NCBI RefSeq assembly: GCF_025094135.1
Contig: NW_026252304.1
Location: forward strand, 310,001-374,000
Length of the DNA: 64,000 nucleotides
Direction of reading: 5' to 3'
DNA from: Mucor mucedo
Lineage: Eukaryota > Mucoromycota > Mucoromycetes > Mucorales > Mucoraceae
Within the stretch, counting starts at the first letter, position 1; every line of letters begins with the position of its first letter. The notes under the pieces are model-generated. The model was not told the DNA's origin and ran no database searches. It was given only the letters and a program-made list of their open reading frames with translations. Position numbers and translations under genes: made by a program. Shown here piece by piece: positions 35,346-45,624 of this stretch.

Positions 35346-36241
35346 ATGTCGCGTCAAACATTACAATATGCATTAACTCCCGTGAAATGCTCATCTGGCA
35401 CTCCCATGACAGAAGGAAACTGGATTCAGCTTGAACGCTTGGTCTATAAGGATAACAAGCACGTCGAAAGATCCTGGGAACGTTGTGTGCGAAAGAAGCC
35501 AAGTCCTTCTGCTGTAGACGGTAAGCAGGCTTACTCTTCTTCTTGCCATGTCAATACTAACACCCTGCACCTAATGTAGCTGTAGATATTCATGCCATTT
35601 TGTTAACTCCAAAACCTGAAATTCTACTTGTTGTTCAATATAGGTAACAACGGCAAAAAAATAGTTTAAAAAAAAAAGACGGTTCTAAATAAAAAATATA
35701 ACCTGCTTTTTATGTAGACCTGCAATTGAACGTTACTGTATTGAATTCCCGTCAGGTAAACAACCATGCATCCGTTTTCCTGCTTGTTGACTAAATAAAC
35801 ATATACATGTAGGCTTAGTAGACAAGGATGATCCGATAGATGCAGCTCAACGAGAGTTAAAAGAGGAAACAGGCTATACTGTACCACGAGACAAGATCCT
35901 ATTGACGAAAACCCCACTGGCCTATGAACCGGGTCTAACCAACTCTTGTTGCTATGTGGCCAAAGTCACAATTGATACAAGTGAGTTGACAGCACCTCCC
36001 GTGCAGGAACTGGAGCCAGATGAATGGAGCCTGCAGACAATCAGCTTACCACTAGAAGGACTGATGAATCATTTGCTAGGTACAAACAAAAGAAAGAAAT
36101 AATTGCTTGTATAAAAACTAAAAAAAAAAATGCAATATGAATACATTAGCATTGAAAGAATCTCAAAAGAATTTGTTGGTGATTGATAGCCGAGTACATG
36201 CACTCGCATCAGGTATAGCGTATGCAAACAGTTACATCTAA
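35346..36241 (+). CDS. Nudix hydrolase, ADP-sugar pyrophosphatase-like (Ysa1/NUDT5)
   Basis: Five small exons (35346-35520, 35580-35643, 35718-35755, 35813-36079, 36150-36241) give 211 residues. Conserved order: an N-terminal strand region ending SWERCVRKKPSPSAVD; IHAILLTPKPEILLVVQYRP; AIERYCIEFPSG, the strand before the Nudix box; then the box with RELKEETGY. The tail has YEPGLTNSCCYVAK and VQELEPDEW, as in ADP-ribose/ADP-sugar hydrolases of this branch. These enzymes cleave ADP-ribose to AMP and ribose 5-phosphate. The box has 12 residues between its Gly and Arg where the consensus has 13, and Asp replaces the first Glu. The stop lies 76 bp from the convergent stress-protein gene. Confidence 0.88.
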
Positions 36242-36317
36242 GTTATTTGTTTGTTTTTCAACGTGCTAGCTGGCCATCTCAACTTTTATTTTATATACAC
36301 ATTAAAAAAAAATCCTT

Positions 36318-36946
36318 TTATTTGTCTGTGCTTTTCTTTTCTGTTGCACCACTGTCATCTTTCACCACCAATACAGAACATTTTAAATGATGAATAAGAT
36401 AATCAGACACGGATCCGATGAGTTGTCTAGTTTATCATTCATATTTTAGCTCTAGCCTCATATACACATACACTATACTTTACCTTTTAAAGAAACCTAA
36501 GCCTCGACTGCCTACAATCACCAAATCCACATTATGCGCTTGAGCATAATCTTTTAAGGTCTCGCCGGGTTCTCCACTGAGTATCTTAGGGGTCACTGTA
36601 ATCTAGAATGATCGTAGATTAGCACAGACGCACGCACGCGAACATCAGCAAAATACTTTACGCCTTTACTAGCAAACCATTTGACCACGGACTTTAATGC
36701 TTCTGCAGACTCTTTTTCCATAGTAGATACACGTTCAATATAGTCATCTGCCAGCCAACCTGCGGGACCCGCTACAGCTGATTCTAAACCAAATGTGCCT
36801 TCCACAGCAATGGCATCGTCATTAACAATAATGGCAAGTGTCACTGAGTCCTCGGGAAGTAAGATTCGCTTTTCAATAATCCATTCCATGGCAGCATTAG
36901 AAGCTTTTGAGTGGTCATAACCTATTAATATTCTACGTCCTTGCAT
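36318..36946 (-). CDS. Universal stress protein A family (UspA)
   Basis: Three exons (36946-36662, 36602-36484, 36426-36318) give 170 residues. It starts MQGRRILIGYDHSKASNAAM, the usual beta1 and Asp of UspA. It ends with the ATP-binding signature spread over exons 2 and 3: GSRGLGFFKRQLIGSVSDYL fits G-x2-G-x9-G-S, followed by CSVLVVKDD. The protein is therefore expected to bind ATP and form a dimer. UspA proteins in fungi are small stress-linked proteins of poorly defined role. The exon 1 donor is the GTAAAG after GGC, because the next GT would bring a stop. Confidence 0.88.
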
Positions 36947-37053
36947 TTTTATTTGAGATAAAGGAAATATAAAGAAAAAAAAAGTGTGGGATCATTTAAA
37001 ATTATAAGAAATCAGTCCACTTTTAATTCGCATAATAAAATGATTTGGTTGGT

Positions 37054-37806
37054 TTATTTTTTCACGGCCGTAGCTAATTTTTTTACATCACTGCCAACCA
37101 CTTCAGTTTTACCACTGCTATAAAAATTCATGATACATTCCAACTTCCACTTCTTCCAAACATCTTCGGAAGGGAAGCCCATTTTCTCCCATTCCTTTTC
37201 TTCTTCCTCTTGATCTGATTCCTCTTCGGACTCATCCACTAAGTGTTCGTACCGCAACATAAAATTAGGTCGATGATCACTTGCTAATTCCGTGACAAAC
37301 TGAGTCGCATCCACTGCTAATCTATCATGACGTTGAAGTAACTGATTCCATTGTTTCAGTTGGGATTGGATTAATTGCTCATCGTCAATATTTTTATTCA
37401 GCTGGTTTTGATTATCAGCCAGCAGCTCGAGCGAGATGGTCGCCTGTGTGTCGGCTTCCAATTTCTCAATGTCTGGAATGAGTTTAGTACGGAGTAAAAC
37501 ACTCAAGATATTCGTGTCGCTTTCTTTGGTGGTGGGTATATAAGGATGCAGCATGAGTTTTGGTAAGGTTGCATTACTTCCTGTTTCGGTGTAGCTGTAG
37601 AAATCTTCAGATAAAGAGGCGAATTTGGCTGTCAACATGTTGAACTTGTTTAACAGATCAGGCCAATTAAAAGGGTACCGAGGTTCCGTTAACGACGCTA
37701 AATGTGTGGAAAATGTTTCTTGAAGTGACCATAATTTACCACGCAAAGCTTCTAGTTCTTGATACGTGTTTGGATCAAGTGTTGCCTGAATTTGTGAAGT
37801 GTCCAT
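37054..37806 (-). CDS. MED8: Mediator complex subunit 8 (Med8)
   Basis: Intron-less gene of 250 residues. The N-terminal 150 residues match Med8: LEALRGKLWSLQETFSTHLA, then FNWPDLLNKFNMLTAKFASL with the conserved Trp-Pro, then LMLHPYIPT and LSVLLRTKLIPDIE. The C-terminal part has an acidic block (DESEEESDQEEEEKEWEKMG) and a final helix. Med8 sits in the Mediator head module with Med18 and Med20 and contacts TBP and RNA polymerase II. It ends KKLATAVKK with no further domain. Confidence 0.88.
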   Translation of the reverse strand: MDTSQIQATLDPNTYQELEALRGKLWSLQETFSTHLASLTEPRYPFNWPDLLNKFNMLTAKFASLSEDFYSYTETGSNATLPKLMLHPYIPTTKESDTNILSVLLRTKLIPDIEKLEADTQATISLELLADNQNQLNKNIDDEQLIQSQLKQWNQLLQRHDRLAVDATQFVTELASDHRPNFMLRYEHLVDESEEESDQEEEEKEWEKMGFPSEDVWKKWKLECIMNFYSSGKTEVVGSDVKKLATAVKK

Positions 37807-38764
37807 TCGTAAGAAAAAAGGAAAAAATAAAAAGAGAGAAAAAGGTCACACCTGGATTTTTTAACCCTTAGCACATATTTTCTAAATAAGACGGCCTGGC
37901 TGCGTACTTTGGTAGCGATATGGGAGCAGAATACTTAATATGTCAACATAGTAAAGCTATTATGTGTATCTATATTAACATTAAGCATAACATCAATCAG
38001 CCCTTATGCTGTCTAAAATGTGCAAAAGGCTGATTCATAACCTGATGTCATTGGTCCGCTACAATCAGGAATCAGGCCCGTAATTGAGTGAAAAAAAAAA
38101 CTTTTTTGAGGGTATAAAAAATGAATCTCCGGGGGTGATGAAGGACAGGGCTTAGATCCCCGAACAGCGTGATTAAAAAAAAGTTTAGTCAACGATCATG
38201 CAGCGTCCCAAATTTGGGACGCTCCTTAAAAATAGCGTATTTTTTTCCCGTCTTTGTATATTACAGTAACGGTATAAATACAAAACTGTTCCAAATAAGG
38301 AGAGCCAATCAAAAAATTCTCTTGCCTATAGGCCTGGGCTGTGGAAAATTTACCCGAAATAGTAATGCTTCCTTTTTTGGATAAAATGACACATTTACTG
38401 GAATCCCATACTGGAGCAGTGTAGAATTGGAAAAATTTTGTTGAAAATGAGCATTTAAATGGGAATAATGAGTAAATTGTCAGACATTGAAAGCCGTAAA
38501 TGTCTATTTTAAACTACTGCTTAGACTATGTAATACTTTTATTATTGAAATTTTTTGTTGTTGTTGTGCTTTTGTCACCTAAACATTTTTTAATAGAGCT
38601 TTTTCTACGAAAGGCATAATTTTTTTTTATTTGATTTTTATGGTGGATAAAGAATAAAGAATGGCTACTAGAATACAAATATATATATAACAAATAAATT
38701 TATTGAAGAACTTGTATGCAACAGTGTACATCATATGAAAAAAAAAGGAAAAAAGGAACAAATG
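37807..38764. other. Intergenic with a perfect 22-bp palindrome
   Basis: Contains MED8 upstream sequence and the 3' flank of the Ndc10-like gene. At 38202-38223 there is a perfect palindrome (see its own entry). An open frame of 71 codons around 38169-38384 crosses the palindrome and is not considered a gene. Confidence 0.5.
38202..38223. repeat. Perfect 22-bp palindrome
   Basis: The half site AGCGTCCCAAA is followed directly by its reverse complement TTTGGGACGCT with no spacer. Pairing stops at both ends. It lies in non-coding DNA about 400 bp upstream of MED8. It could be a dimeric protein-binding site or joined inverted ends of a lost transposon. Confidence 0.85.
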
Positions 38765-40807
38765 TTATTCAGAACTGGTAGGTTCGTAGCTGACCCATCT
38801 GGCTTTTTTCGCTCTTGCTTTTTGCTTTGACGAGGTTGCGGTATTCTGGTTAACATTTGTTGATGCTATGGCAGGCTGGATTGTAACAGGGTGTTGATAG
38901 TTGGGGAGATCAGGAAGGGATTGCATTGGAAGAGTGGGAAAAGATTGCATTGGAAGAGCAGGGAAATTTTGTGGTTGTGTCAAATTAGTGTTGGCATTTG
39001 AGTTTGTGAAAGCGTTGTTGGTGGCCATCATTAGCTGCATCTGTGAATTCAGGCACTGTTGTTGCATCATAAGAATCCTTAAATCTTTTGTCAGTTGTTG
39101 GGTCATGTTCATTAAAAGAACGTTTTGCTGATTATTTTGATTAACGTAATTATTAAAAGAATTTTCGAATTTTTCGGATCTGTTGTCTTGTTGATGTTGG
39201 AGATGTGAAATTCGCTCGAGTGGTAAAAATTTCTTCGTCTGCAAGCGCTTTCTTTGCTGTTTTCCATTGAGAACCACCAGACAAGCTTTTCTCGGGACTA
39301 CTACGCCCACGCAATACCTTCCAGTTATGCCATCTGTCTTCATTCAAGAAATCGCCACTAACCTATTGTTTTATACATTTTTATAAATTAGCATTGGATC
39401 TAAAATGTGGTATATGCATCTTATTATAATGTTATTCTGTAAACATACCTGAAGCACACTAAACATGAAGAAGGCGAACGCACTGAAAGGGCATCTAAAT
39501 ACGTTTTCATGACGCATAGCACAAGCAAATTTAACCTCGCCTTCTTTAAGGGTCTTGCCCTTGTCAAGACTAAAAACCAAAGCTAAAGCCTGCTGAATAC
39601 CTTTGTGCTGTTTTTTGGGAATGATGGTACAAAAACAGTCAGCAAAGTTCAGATTTCTCAGATCTTGATCACGAAGTAACATGTGGTGACGAGAAGATAT
39701 AGAAAACATTTCACGTAAACCAGAATCAGCACTTGAACTCCAAAGGCTTTTTAAAATTCTAATTAATTCGCCAGACTTGTAAGAATCACGAATAACACAA
39801 TGTGCTGCTCTATCCACATTTGTTTGCACTTGATCGTAAACAAGATCATGCTCGTACTTCTTGATTAATTCAATTATTTCCTTCGTTTTTTTAGGAGATG
39901 GCCATTCGACTTCTCGGCGACTAGACTGAAATTCATGCAAAAACATCAAAACCTTTTTGTACTGGTTGATAGATTCAATTCCCGATGGTACTTCAATTAC
40001 TTTTTTACTACCATTTTTATTAGATGGTGCATTATTTGCCACTAAAAAAAAAGAGAGAGGTCAATGACTGCATACAGCTAGAGTACTTTTTAATAGCTTA
40101 CTTTGTCGCAATGATGGTTGGTTATCTACATTATCTTCAGTTCGTAAGCCGATCTGTGTTCTAACATCATTTTCAATCGAAACACTCTTCTTATAAGTAC
40201 GCTTAAAAACAAACTCCTTGAAGAAAGCAACAACAAATTCGGTAGGCCCAACAGTATATGGATACATAGGATCAACGGGATATCTATGTCGGTTCTTTTC
40301 ACAAAAGTCCTTCAATTTGGAAAGGGTCAAAAACAATAAATTTAACTTACATGATGCATAAAAAAACCTTCAGTTACAACATACCTTCCAATTTTCTAAA
40401 GGCATTCTATAAATTGCTGCAGTACTAGCACGCACTTTCATCGGCAAGGCCTTAATTGCAAGTTCAAACTCACATGTGTATCCCAAGGGTCTACTTTGGG
40501 ATAAAACGAGAGCGCTTGAAATGGGGAGAGCAGGAGGATCGTAAGTTGGTCCAGAACTCTCGGCAGTTGGGGATTCAACGGACATAGTGTTTTTTGGTGG
40601 ACGACCTCTACGAGGTTTTTTAGGTGCAGGCTAAAAAATGTATATTTAATATTTAAGTTATGCATGAATTCTAATTTTTTTTTTTTGTACCTGAACTTCA
40701 CTTAAAGTTTCTTCGGCATGCTCGAATACAACTTCATATCCTTCTTCCTCGGGATTTCTAATAACACGGCGCTTAGGGTAGATGGGCTTAGAATACAAAG
40801 GATTCAT
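38765..40807 (-). CDS. Ndc10/Crypton-like DNA-binding protein with AT-hook, catalytic half missing
   Basis: Exons 40807-40691, 40630-40385, 40309-40102, 40041-39449 and one starting at 39362 join in phase. An AT-hook (PKKPRRGRPPK) lies near residue 40-50. The centre resembles the Ndc10 domain 2 / GCR1-like fold related to Crypton tyrosine recombinases: MLLRDQDLRNLNFADCF, GKTLKEGEVKFACAMRHENV, FRCPFSAFAFFMFSVLQVSGD, then WKVLRGRSSPEK. Reading straight on gives a stop at 39153 and 457 residues. A 79-nt intron (39317-39239, GTATTG...TGCAG) would instead join to the frame 39238-38765, adding a Gln/Asn-rich tail and giving 560 residues. The H-x-x-R and catalytic Tyr region expected after IFTT is absent in both models. 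Probably a domesticated or decaying relative. Confidence 0.65.
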
Positions 40808-41052
40808 AATAAATACTTTTATAACAGAAGAATGAAATGAAGGTGATTTAAGTTTTTGATTGTAAATCAAACTTTAAATGCCCAGTATTTATAACTGACC
40901 AGTTGATAATACTGGAAAGTTCCAGCAGGTTCTCTAGTAATTTCAGTAACATTTTATTGGAGAACTTAATTTTTTATTTCCAAAAAAATAAAAAAAAGAA
41001 CCCGCGTTTTTTTTTTTTTGAACGTCCTTTTTTTTATATATTCAAAAACATA
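40808..41052. promoter_or_regulatory. Divergent promoter, Ndc10-like gene / PRI2
   Basis: A 245-bp gap with A/T runs (40978-40999, 41010-41020). No specific sites were identified. Confidence 0.4.
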
Positions 41053-42745
41053 ATGCAAAGAAAGAATAGTAAAGTCGTCAACCGTTTTGCAGCAGCAGCA
41101 GAAGCAAGTAAAGGTCGTGTCTACAGTGACACTGGCAAAGACTACAATTTAAAAAAAGAATATCCATTTCGTCTCAACTTTTATTTGAAACCGCCTCTCA
41201 TGGAAATCACGCTCGAAGAATTCGAAGTCTTTGCCCTTGACAGACTCCAAGGTAAAAAAAAAAAAGGGAACAGCATACAACAAAAGAGTTTAAATTCATG
41301 CTAAAATTACCCAAGTTTTAAGAGCCATCGATACAGCTTCATTACGTAACAGAGATATTGCACAAGAAGCCCAGAAAGCGATCGATACTTTTTTACCCCT
41401 CAAGTCCAACCTTTCGAAATCAGACTCATTGTACGAAGAAAGACGTAAAGATCATATTAGTCATTACCTGTTGCGCATGGCCTATTGCAGAAGGTATAGA
41501 AGAGGAAAAAAGAAATTAAACTTGTACCTGTCTTTTCTAATACTTTAGTGTAGCGACGAAATGCAAGAATGGTTTATCAAGCAAGAATGTGAATTATTCA
41601 AGTATCGATTTGACCAAGAGCCAATTTCCGAAAAGAAAAAGTTTTTAGAAGACGTGAATCTGAAATGGAAAATGGTAAAGAGCTTTTTGCTTTTCTTGCA
41701 TCTTTATGACAACTAAACATCCAATCATAGTTAACAACCGAGGAAAAGGAATCGATGCGACGAGAACTAGAGCTTTGCTCGCGGCCAAAAAATTTGTCGA
41801 TTGGGATACACGATTATATCACTAATGAGACATTTTTTGAAGTGGATTTCGATAAGGTACCACAAATGGTAGGTCGTCGTGGTGTCTACATCAAAAAAGG
41901 TAAAGCCTATGTGCCCATGTCTGAACAGGTGAATATCGTCATGCTGGAATACAAGTCGTACCTGAAACGCGGCTTAGAATCTATCAGCAAAATATTGCCT
42001 CGCCTGGAAGAAGATGATCGTCTTCGCCCCATCTTGCAAAATGTTGAGAAACAGTATGTTGGTCTCAGTTACAACTATCCCTCAGCAGCAGCAGGCACCG
42101 TCACAGCTTCTCAGGTCGACAGCCTGGTGCAGCGTTATGCTCCCTTATGTATGCGTAGTTTGTGTGATAGTTTAAAACTCGATCATCATTTAAAACATGA
42201 AGGAAGATTGCAATATGGTTTATTCATCAAGGGAATGGGTTTATCTGTGGATGAAGCTTTGATGTATTGGAAAAACGCCTTTTCGAATATTACACCTGAT
42301 AAATTCCAAAAGGATTATGCATATAATATTCGATACAATTATGGTCTGGAAGGAAAGCGTACCAATTATAGTCCGTATAGGTAAAGAAACTGTCAATGTG
42401 TGTATCTATCATGTTACTGACACCCCGTTTAGTTGCTCCAAAATCATTGATAACCCACCTTCTGCCACCGAGAATCATGGGTGCCCATTTAAACATTTCT
42501 CACCTTCAAACTTGGAAGCAAGATTACTCCGGGATAATATCGGTCGTACACATGTGGACCAAATCTTACAGCTTTCGCGTGACCGACATTACCAAGTAGC
42601 CTGTACGAAGCACTTTGAAGTGACACATCCTCAGGACAAGACAATGCGGGATTCTATCGAGCATCCTAATCAGTATTACGAAGCCAGCAAAAGTTTGGAT
42701 GAGGAACTGGTAGAAAAAACGGAACAAATGGACGAGTCTTTATAA
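41053..42745 (+). CDS. PRI2: DNA primase large subunit (PriL / p58)
   Basis: Five exons (41053-41251, 41316-41493, 41554-41674, 41731-42380, 42433-42745) give 486 residues. The N-terminal helical part carries YPFRLNFYLKPP and MAYCRSDEMQEWFIKQE. The C-terminal Fe-S domain includes YAPLCMRSLCDSLKLDHHLK, GRLQYGLFIKGMGLSVDEAL, YAYNIRYNYGLEGKRTNYSP and YQVACTKHFE. The four 4Fe-4S cysteines are visible as C306, C384, C400 and C440. With the small subunit it makes the RNA primers that DNA polymerase alpha extends. The third exon uses the acceptor GTGTAG, not the earlier TTTAG, because only that gives RSDEMQEW. A Tc1 element begins 29 bp after the stop. Confidence 0.93.
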
Positions 42746-42774
42746 AGTGTGAGATCCAAAAATAAAAACTTATA

Positions 42775-44116
42775 CAGTCACACACAAGTGATTTTAGCGG
42801 AATAGTAAATAAATAAATCAGAAGAATTTGTTATCAAATCTTCAAATGTTAATTGCACAATGAAATAATTTGAAAACACTTCCAATTTTTTTATATGATA
42901 TTTAGTATATATATTTTCATAAAAAAAAAAAAAAATGAAAATCAATATTTTGTGGGTCCACCACGGGCTTCAATTACCGCTCGGCATCGATCTGGCATAC
43001 TTGAAACTAATCTATCTGCTAGTTCGAAGCTCATTTTTTCCCATTCTTCTTCTATGGCTGCTCTCAAACTACTAATATTGTTAATTGAACCCCTTCGGGT
43101 TTTTAGTTTACATTCAAGTGCCCACCAAAGGTGCTCGATTGGATTCAAATCAAGGCTTTGTGCTGGCCAGTACTCAAAGCCACTGATTTGATGCGTCTCT
43201 TTCCACCATCTTGCATACGCACCAGTATGACAGGTAGCCCCATCTTCTTGGAGTATAAAGCTCCTGTCGTTATTCTTACTCAATTCTTGGAACCAAGGAT
43301 GAAAGTTACCTGCCAAAATATTGATATATTCATCCTGGCCAACAGTACCGTCAATGATAGTCAAAGGACCAAAACCTTTAGCCCAGAAACAACCCCAAAT
43401 CATAACACCACCGCCACCCCACTTCACAGTTGGTACGATATGTTTCTCTTGATACCTTTCCCCAACTTTTCTCAAAACTCTAGCACCTCCATCAGCCCCT
43501 TTTACCGAGAAACGTGATTCATCGGACCAAACGACACTGCTCCACTGATCTTTGGTCCAATTCACATGAGCTTGTGCCCATCGAAGCCTGTTTTTCTTGT
43601 GTCTCTCTGTTAAACGTGGCTTATGTGCTGCATAATAAGATCCAAATCCAAGCTCCTTTACTGATGCGATAATAGTTGCTCTACAGACGTTAATTTCAGC
43701 CCTTTGTAACTCTAATTTCAAATCATCATATGTGACAAATGGATCGTCTCTAATGACACGTTCGATATGTCTTTGCGCCCTCTGGTCAATCTTTTTCGGT
43801 GCACCGGGTTGCTTTTTAGGCAAAGGACTACCTGTTTCCTTTATCCTTTTAATAACACTTCGCACAGTGGACGGTAGTACGTCGACTGTACCTGAAATGG
43901 CAGTTGGTGTTATGCCGTGCTTATTTAGGTAAAAAATACCCCAAAGTTTATCTTCTGTTGGTGGATTATAGCTACCACGAGTGTTATTTGTCGAGTCTGT
44001 TAAAGGCATACCTGGTTAAATAGTGATATATGAGAGAAAAAACGATTTTATTAAAAGGGGTGGCGTTAAAAAAACGCCAAAAATAAGGTTTCGCTAAAAT
44101 CACTTGTGTGTGACTG
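42775..44116 (-). mobile_element. Complete Tc1/mariner-type transposon
   Basis: 1342 bp bounded by inverted repeats that start CAGTCACACACAAGTGATTT and agree over the first 25 bp at both ends; they differ next at one base. TA dinucleotides flank both ends (42773-42774 and 44117-44118), the normal target duplication. The interior carries one intact transposase gene on the minus strand. Matching ends plus an intact gene indicate a recent insertion. Confidence 0.93.
42942..44009 (-). CDS. Tc1/mariner transposase, DD35E
   Basis: Intron-less, 355 residues, ATG at 44009. The N-terminal third has paired helix-turn-helix motifs (GITPTAISGTVDVLPSTVRS and the region ending TGSPLPKKQPGAPKK). The catalytic triad is D in VVWSDESRFSV, D in FILQEDGATCHTG and E in LDLNPIEHLWWALE. 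I count 35 residues between the second Asp and the Glu, where Tc1 has 34. The usual QSPDLNP reads QSLDLNP. No stop or frameshift is present, so the enzyme may be functional. It is expected to cut at the 25-bp terminal repeats and insert at TA. Confidence 0.93.
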   Translation of the reverse strand: MPLTDSTNNTRGSYNPPTEDKLWGIFYLNKHGITPTAISGTVDVLPSTVRSVIKRIKETGSPLPKKQPGAPKKIDQRAQRHIERVIRDDPFVTYDDLKLELQRAEINVCRATIIASVKELGFGSYYAAHKPRLTERHKKNRLRWAQAHVNWTKDQWSSVVWSDESRFSVKGADGGARVLRKVGERYQEKHIVPTVKWGGGGVMIWGCFWAKGFGPLTIIDGTVGQDEYINILAGNFHPWFQELSKNNDRSFILQEDGATCHTGAYARWWKETHQISGFEYWPAQSLDLNPIEHLWWALECKLKTRRGSINNISSLRAAIEEEWEKMSFELADRLVSSMPDRCRAVIEARGGPTKY

Positions 44117-45624
44117 TAATTGTGTGCTTTGTTTGACAAAGAAAGGGATTTGAAAAATTACCCCTTTTGGACTGTTCGATAACATATAAACCCCATACAT
44201 GTATTTTGTGTCCTCTCCCAAATGCATGAACATGTATTTATTTTTCTTTTTCGTACACTCCCAAATGCAATTAAATCGATCGGCAAACATTGAGGAGAAA
44301 AGCCATGTAGAACATTAAAAATAATAGAGTGCGATTTTCTCCTTACAATACTTCATAAACAGGATCCTCAGGGGACTGTCATATTATCCTTAAGAATATT
44401 TCAAGATAAGGTAACTGGTCATCTAGAAGGACATGTATGTAGATCAGATTGTAGTTTGTACTATCCAATATTTACTAAAAAGAAGCACATTTGTAACTCT
44501 CTTCTTCATCCTACTGGGGGCAATAGTTCAAAATTATAGAAGAGAAGCATTATTCAAAAAAAGGCCTACGCAGGGTAACCGAATCCAAAAAAAAGTATTC
44601 ATTATATGTAAATAGAGAGGAGGACAACACCTGGGCACTAAAGCTGAATACATCACTGCTTATATGCATCCTATCCACCCTTTCCACCCTCGTTAAATTG
44701 GTAGCTAACCCGTCAGCTCTAATTAATTAAAATAAACGTTGAGAACCCGAAAGTATAACCCGATAGTTCCAACGCGACCGATCATAGCATATATTAGAAA
44801 CATTTAAGGAGCTTGACAAATCCTCTTAATTACACTTATTGCTTCAATACTGTAATACATTTAAACACCATTTTTAAATCATCATCAGTAAATGTTTGAT
44901 ACCTCTACCCTTGTTCTTTCTCTTGTTAGATGATTTATATGCCGTGTCTCTTAAAACTATGCGAAGAACTAGCCCTTCCGCACAATAAAATAGATGAGAT
45001 GCCATGTAACTTACCTTAAAACCTCTAACTCCTCAGCATTTTGTATGAATTCGGAGAAAACAAGAAATACGTACCTGAAAACACTACCTTCGTTAAATAA
45101 ATTAGTAAATTGAAGATATATCAAACAGTTCTTCAGTAAGAGAAAAAACATTTGACAAATTTAATTCGTATTATTCATATTAAGGTAACCATATATAGTG
45201 TAGCATATTAACATAATATTATAAATATACTATATAGATATATGTAATCCTTGGTTGGGAATCTGTCATTGCGTAAAACCTCTTGCTGCCTAGAAAATTT
45301 TGCACAACTTTAAATTAAACCAAGAAGACTTTTATGGACATGATATAGCTGAAAGTGGCCACGGTACCTGTATACGACTACCGTTGTCTTTACACAGAAG
45401 CCATCGCAGCTATTTGCATTCCAAGCAACTCATGTGTATGAATCATTGATGAAACCAGCCAATGTCAAGTGATATTGATTCGCCAATATTTAATGGATTC
45501 ACTAATGGATCATGTGTCCGATATACTTTTCAAAAGGTGTGCGAATAATTTATGTAAAAATACAAAAAAAAAGGTAAATGGGGGATTGTGGGAATGAATT
45601 TTATAGTACACAAGGGGGATTATT
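44117..45624. other. 1.5-kb intergenic region, no gene recognised
   Basis: From the transposon to the 3' end of the PAK kinase. AT-rich with short open stretches (44433-44615) lacking coding character. No further transposon ends were found. Confidence 0.5.

Noticed and set aside
38169..38384. 71-codon ORF upstream of MED8
   Set aside because: It reads through the 22-bp palindrome and shows no coding character.
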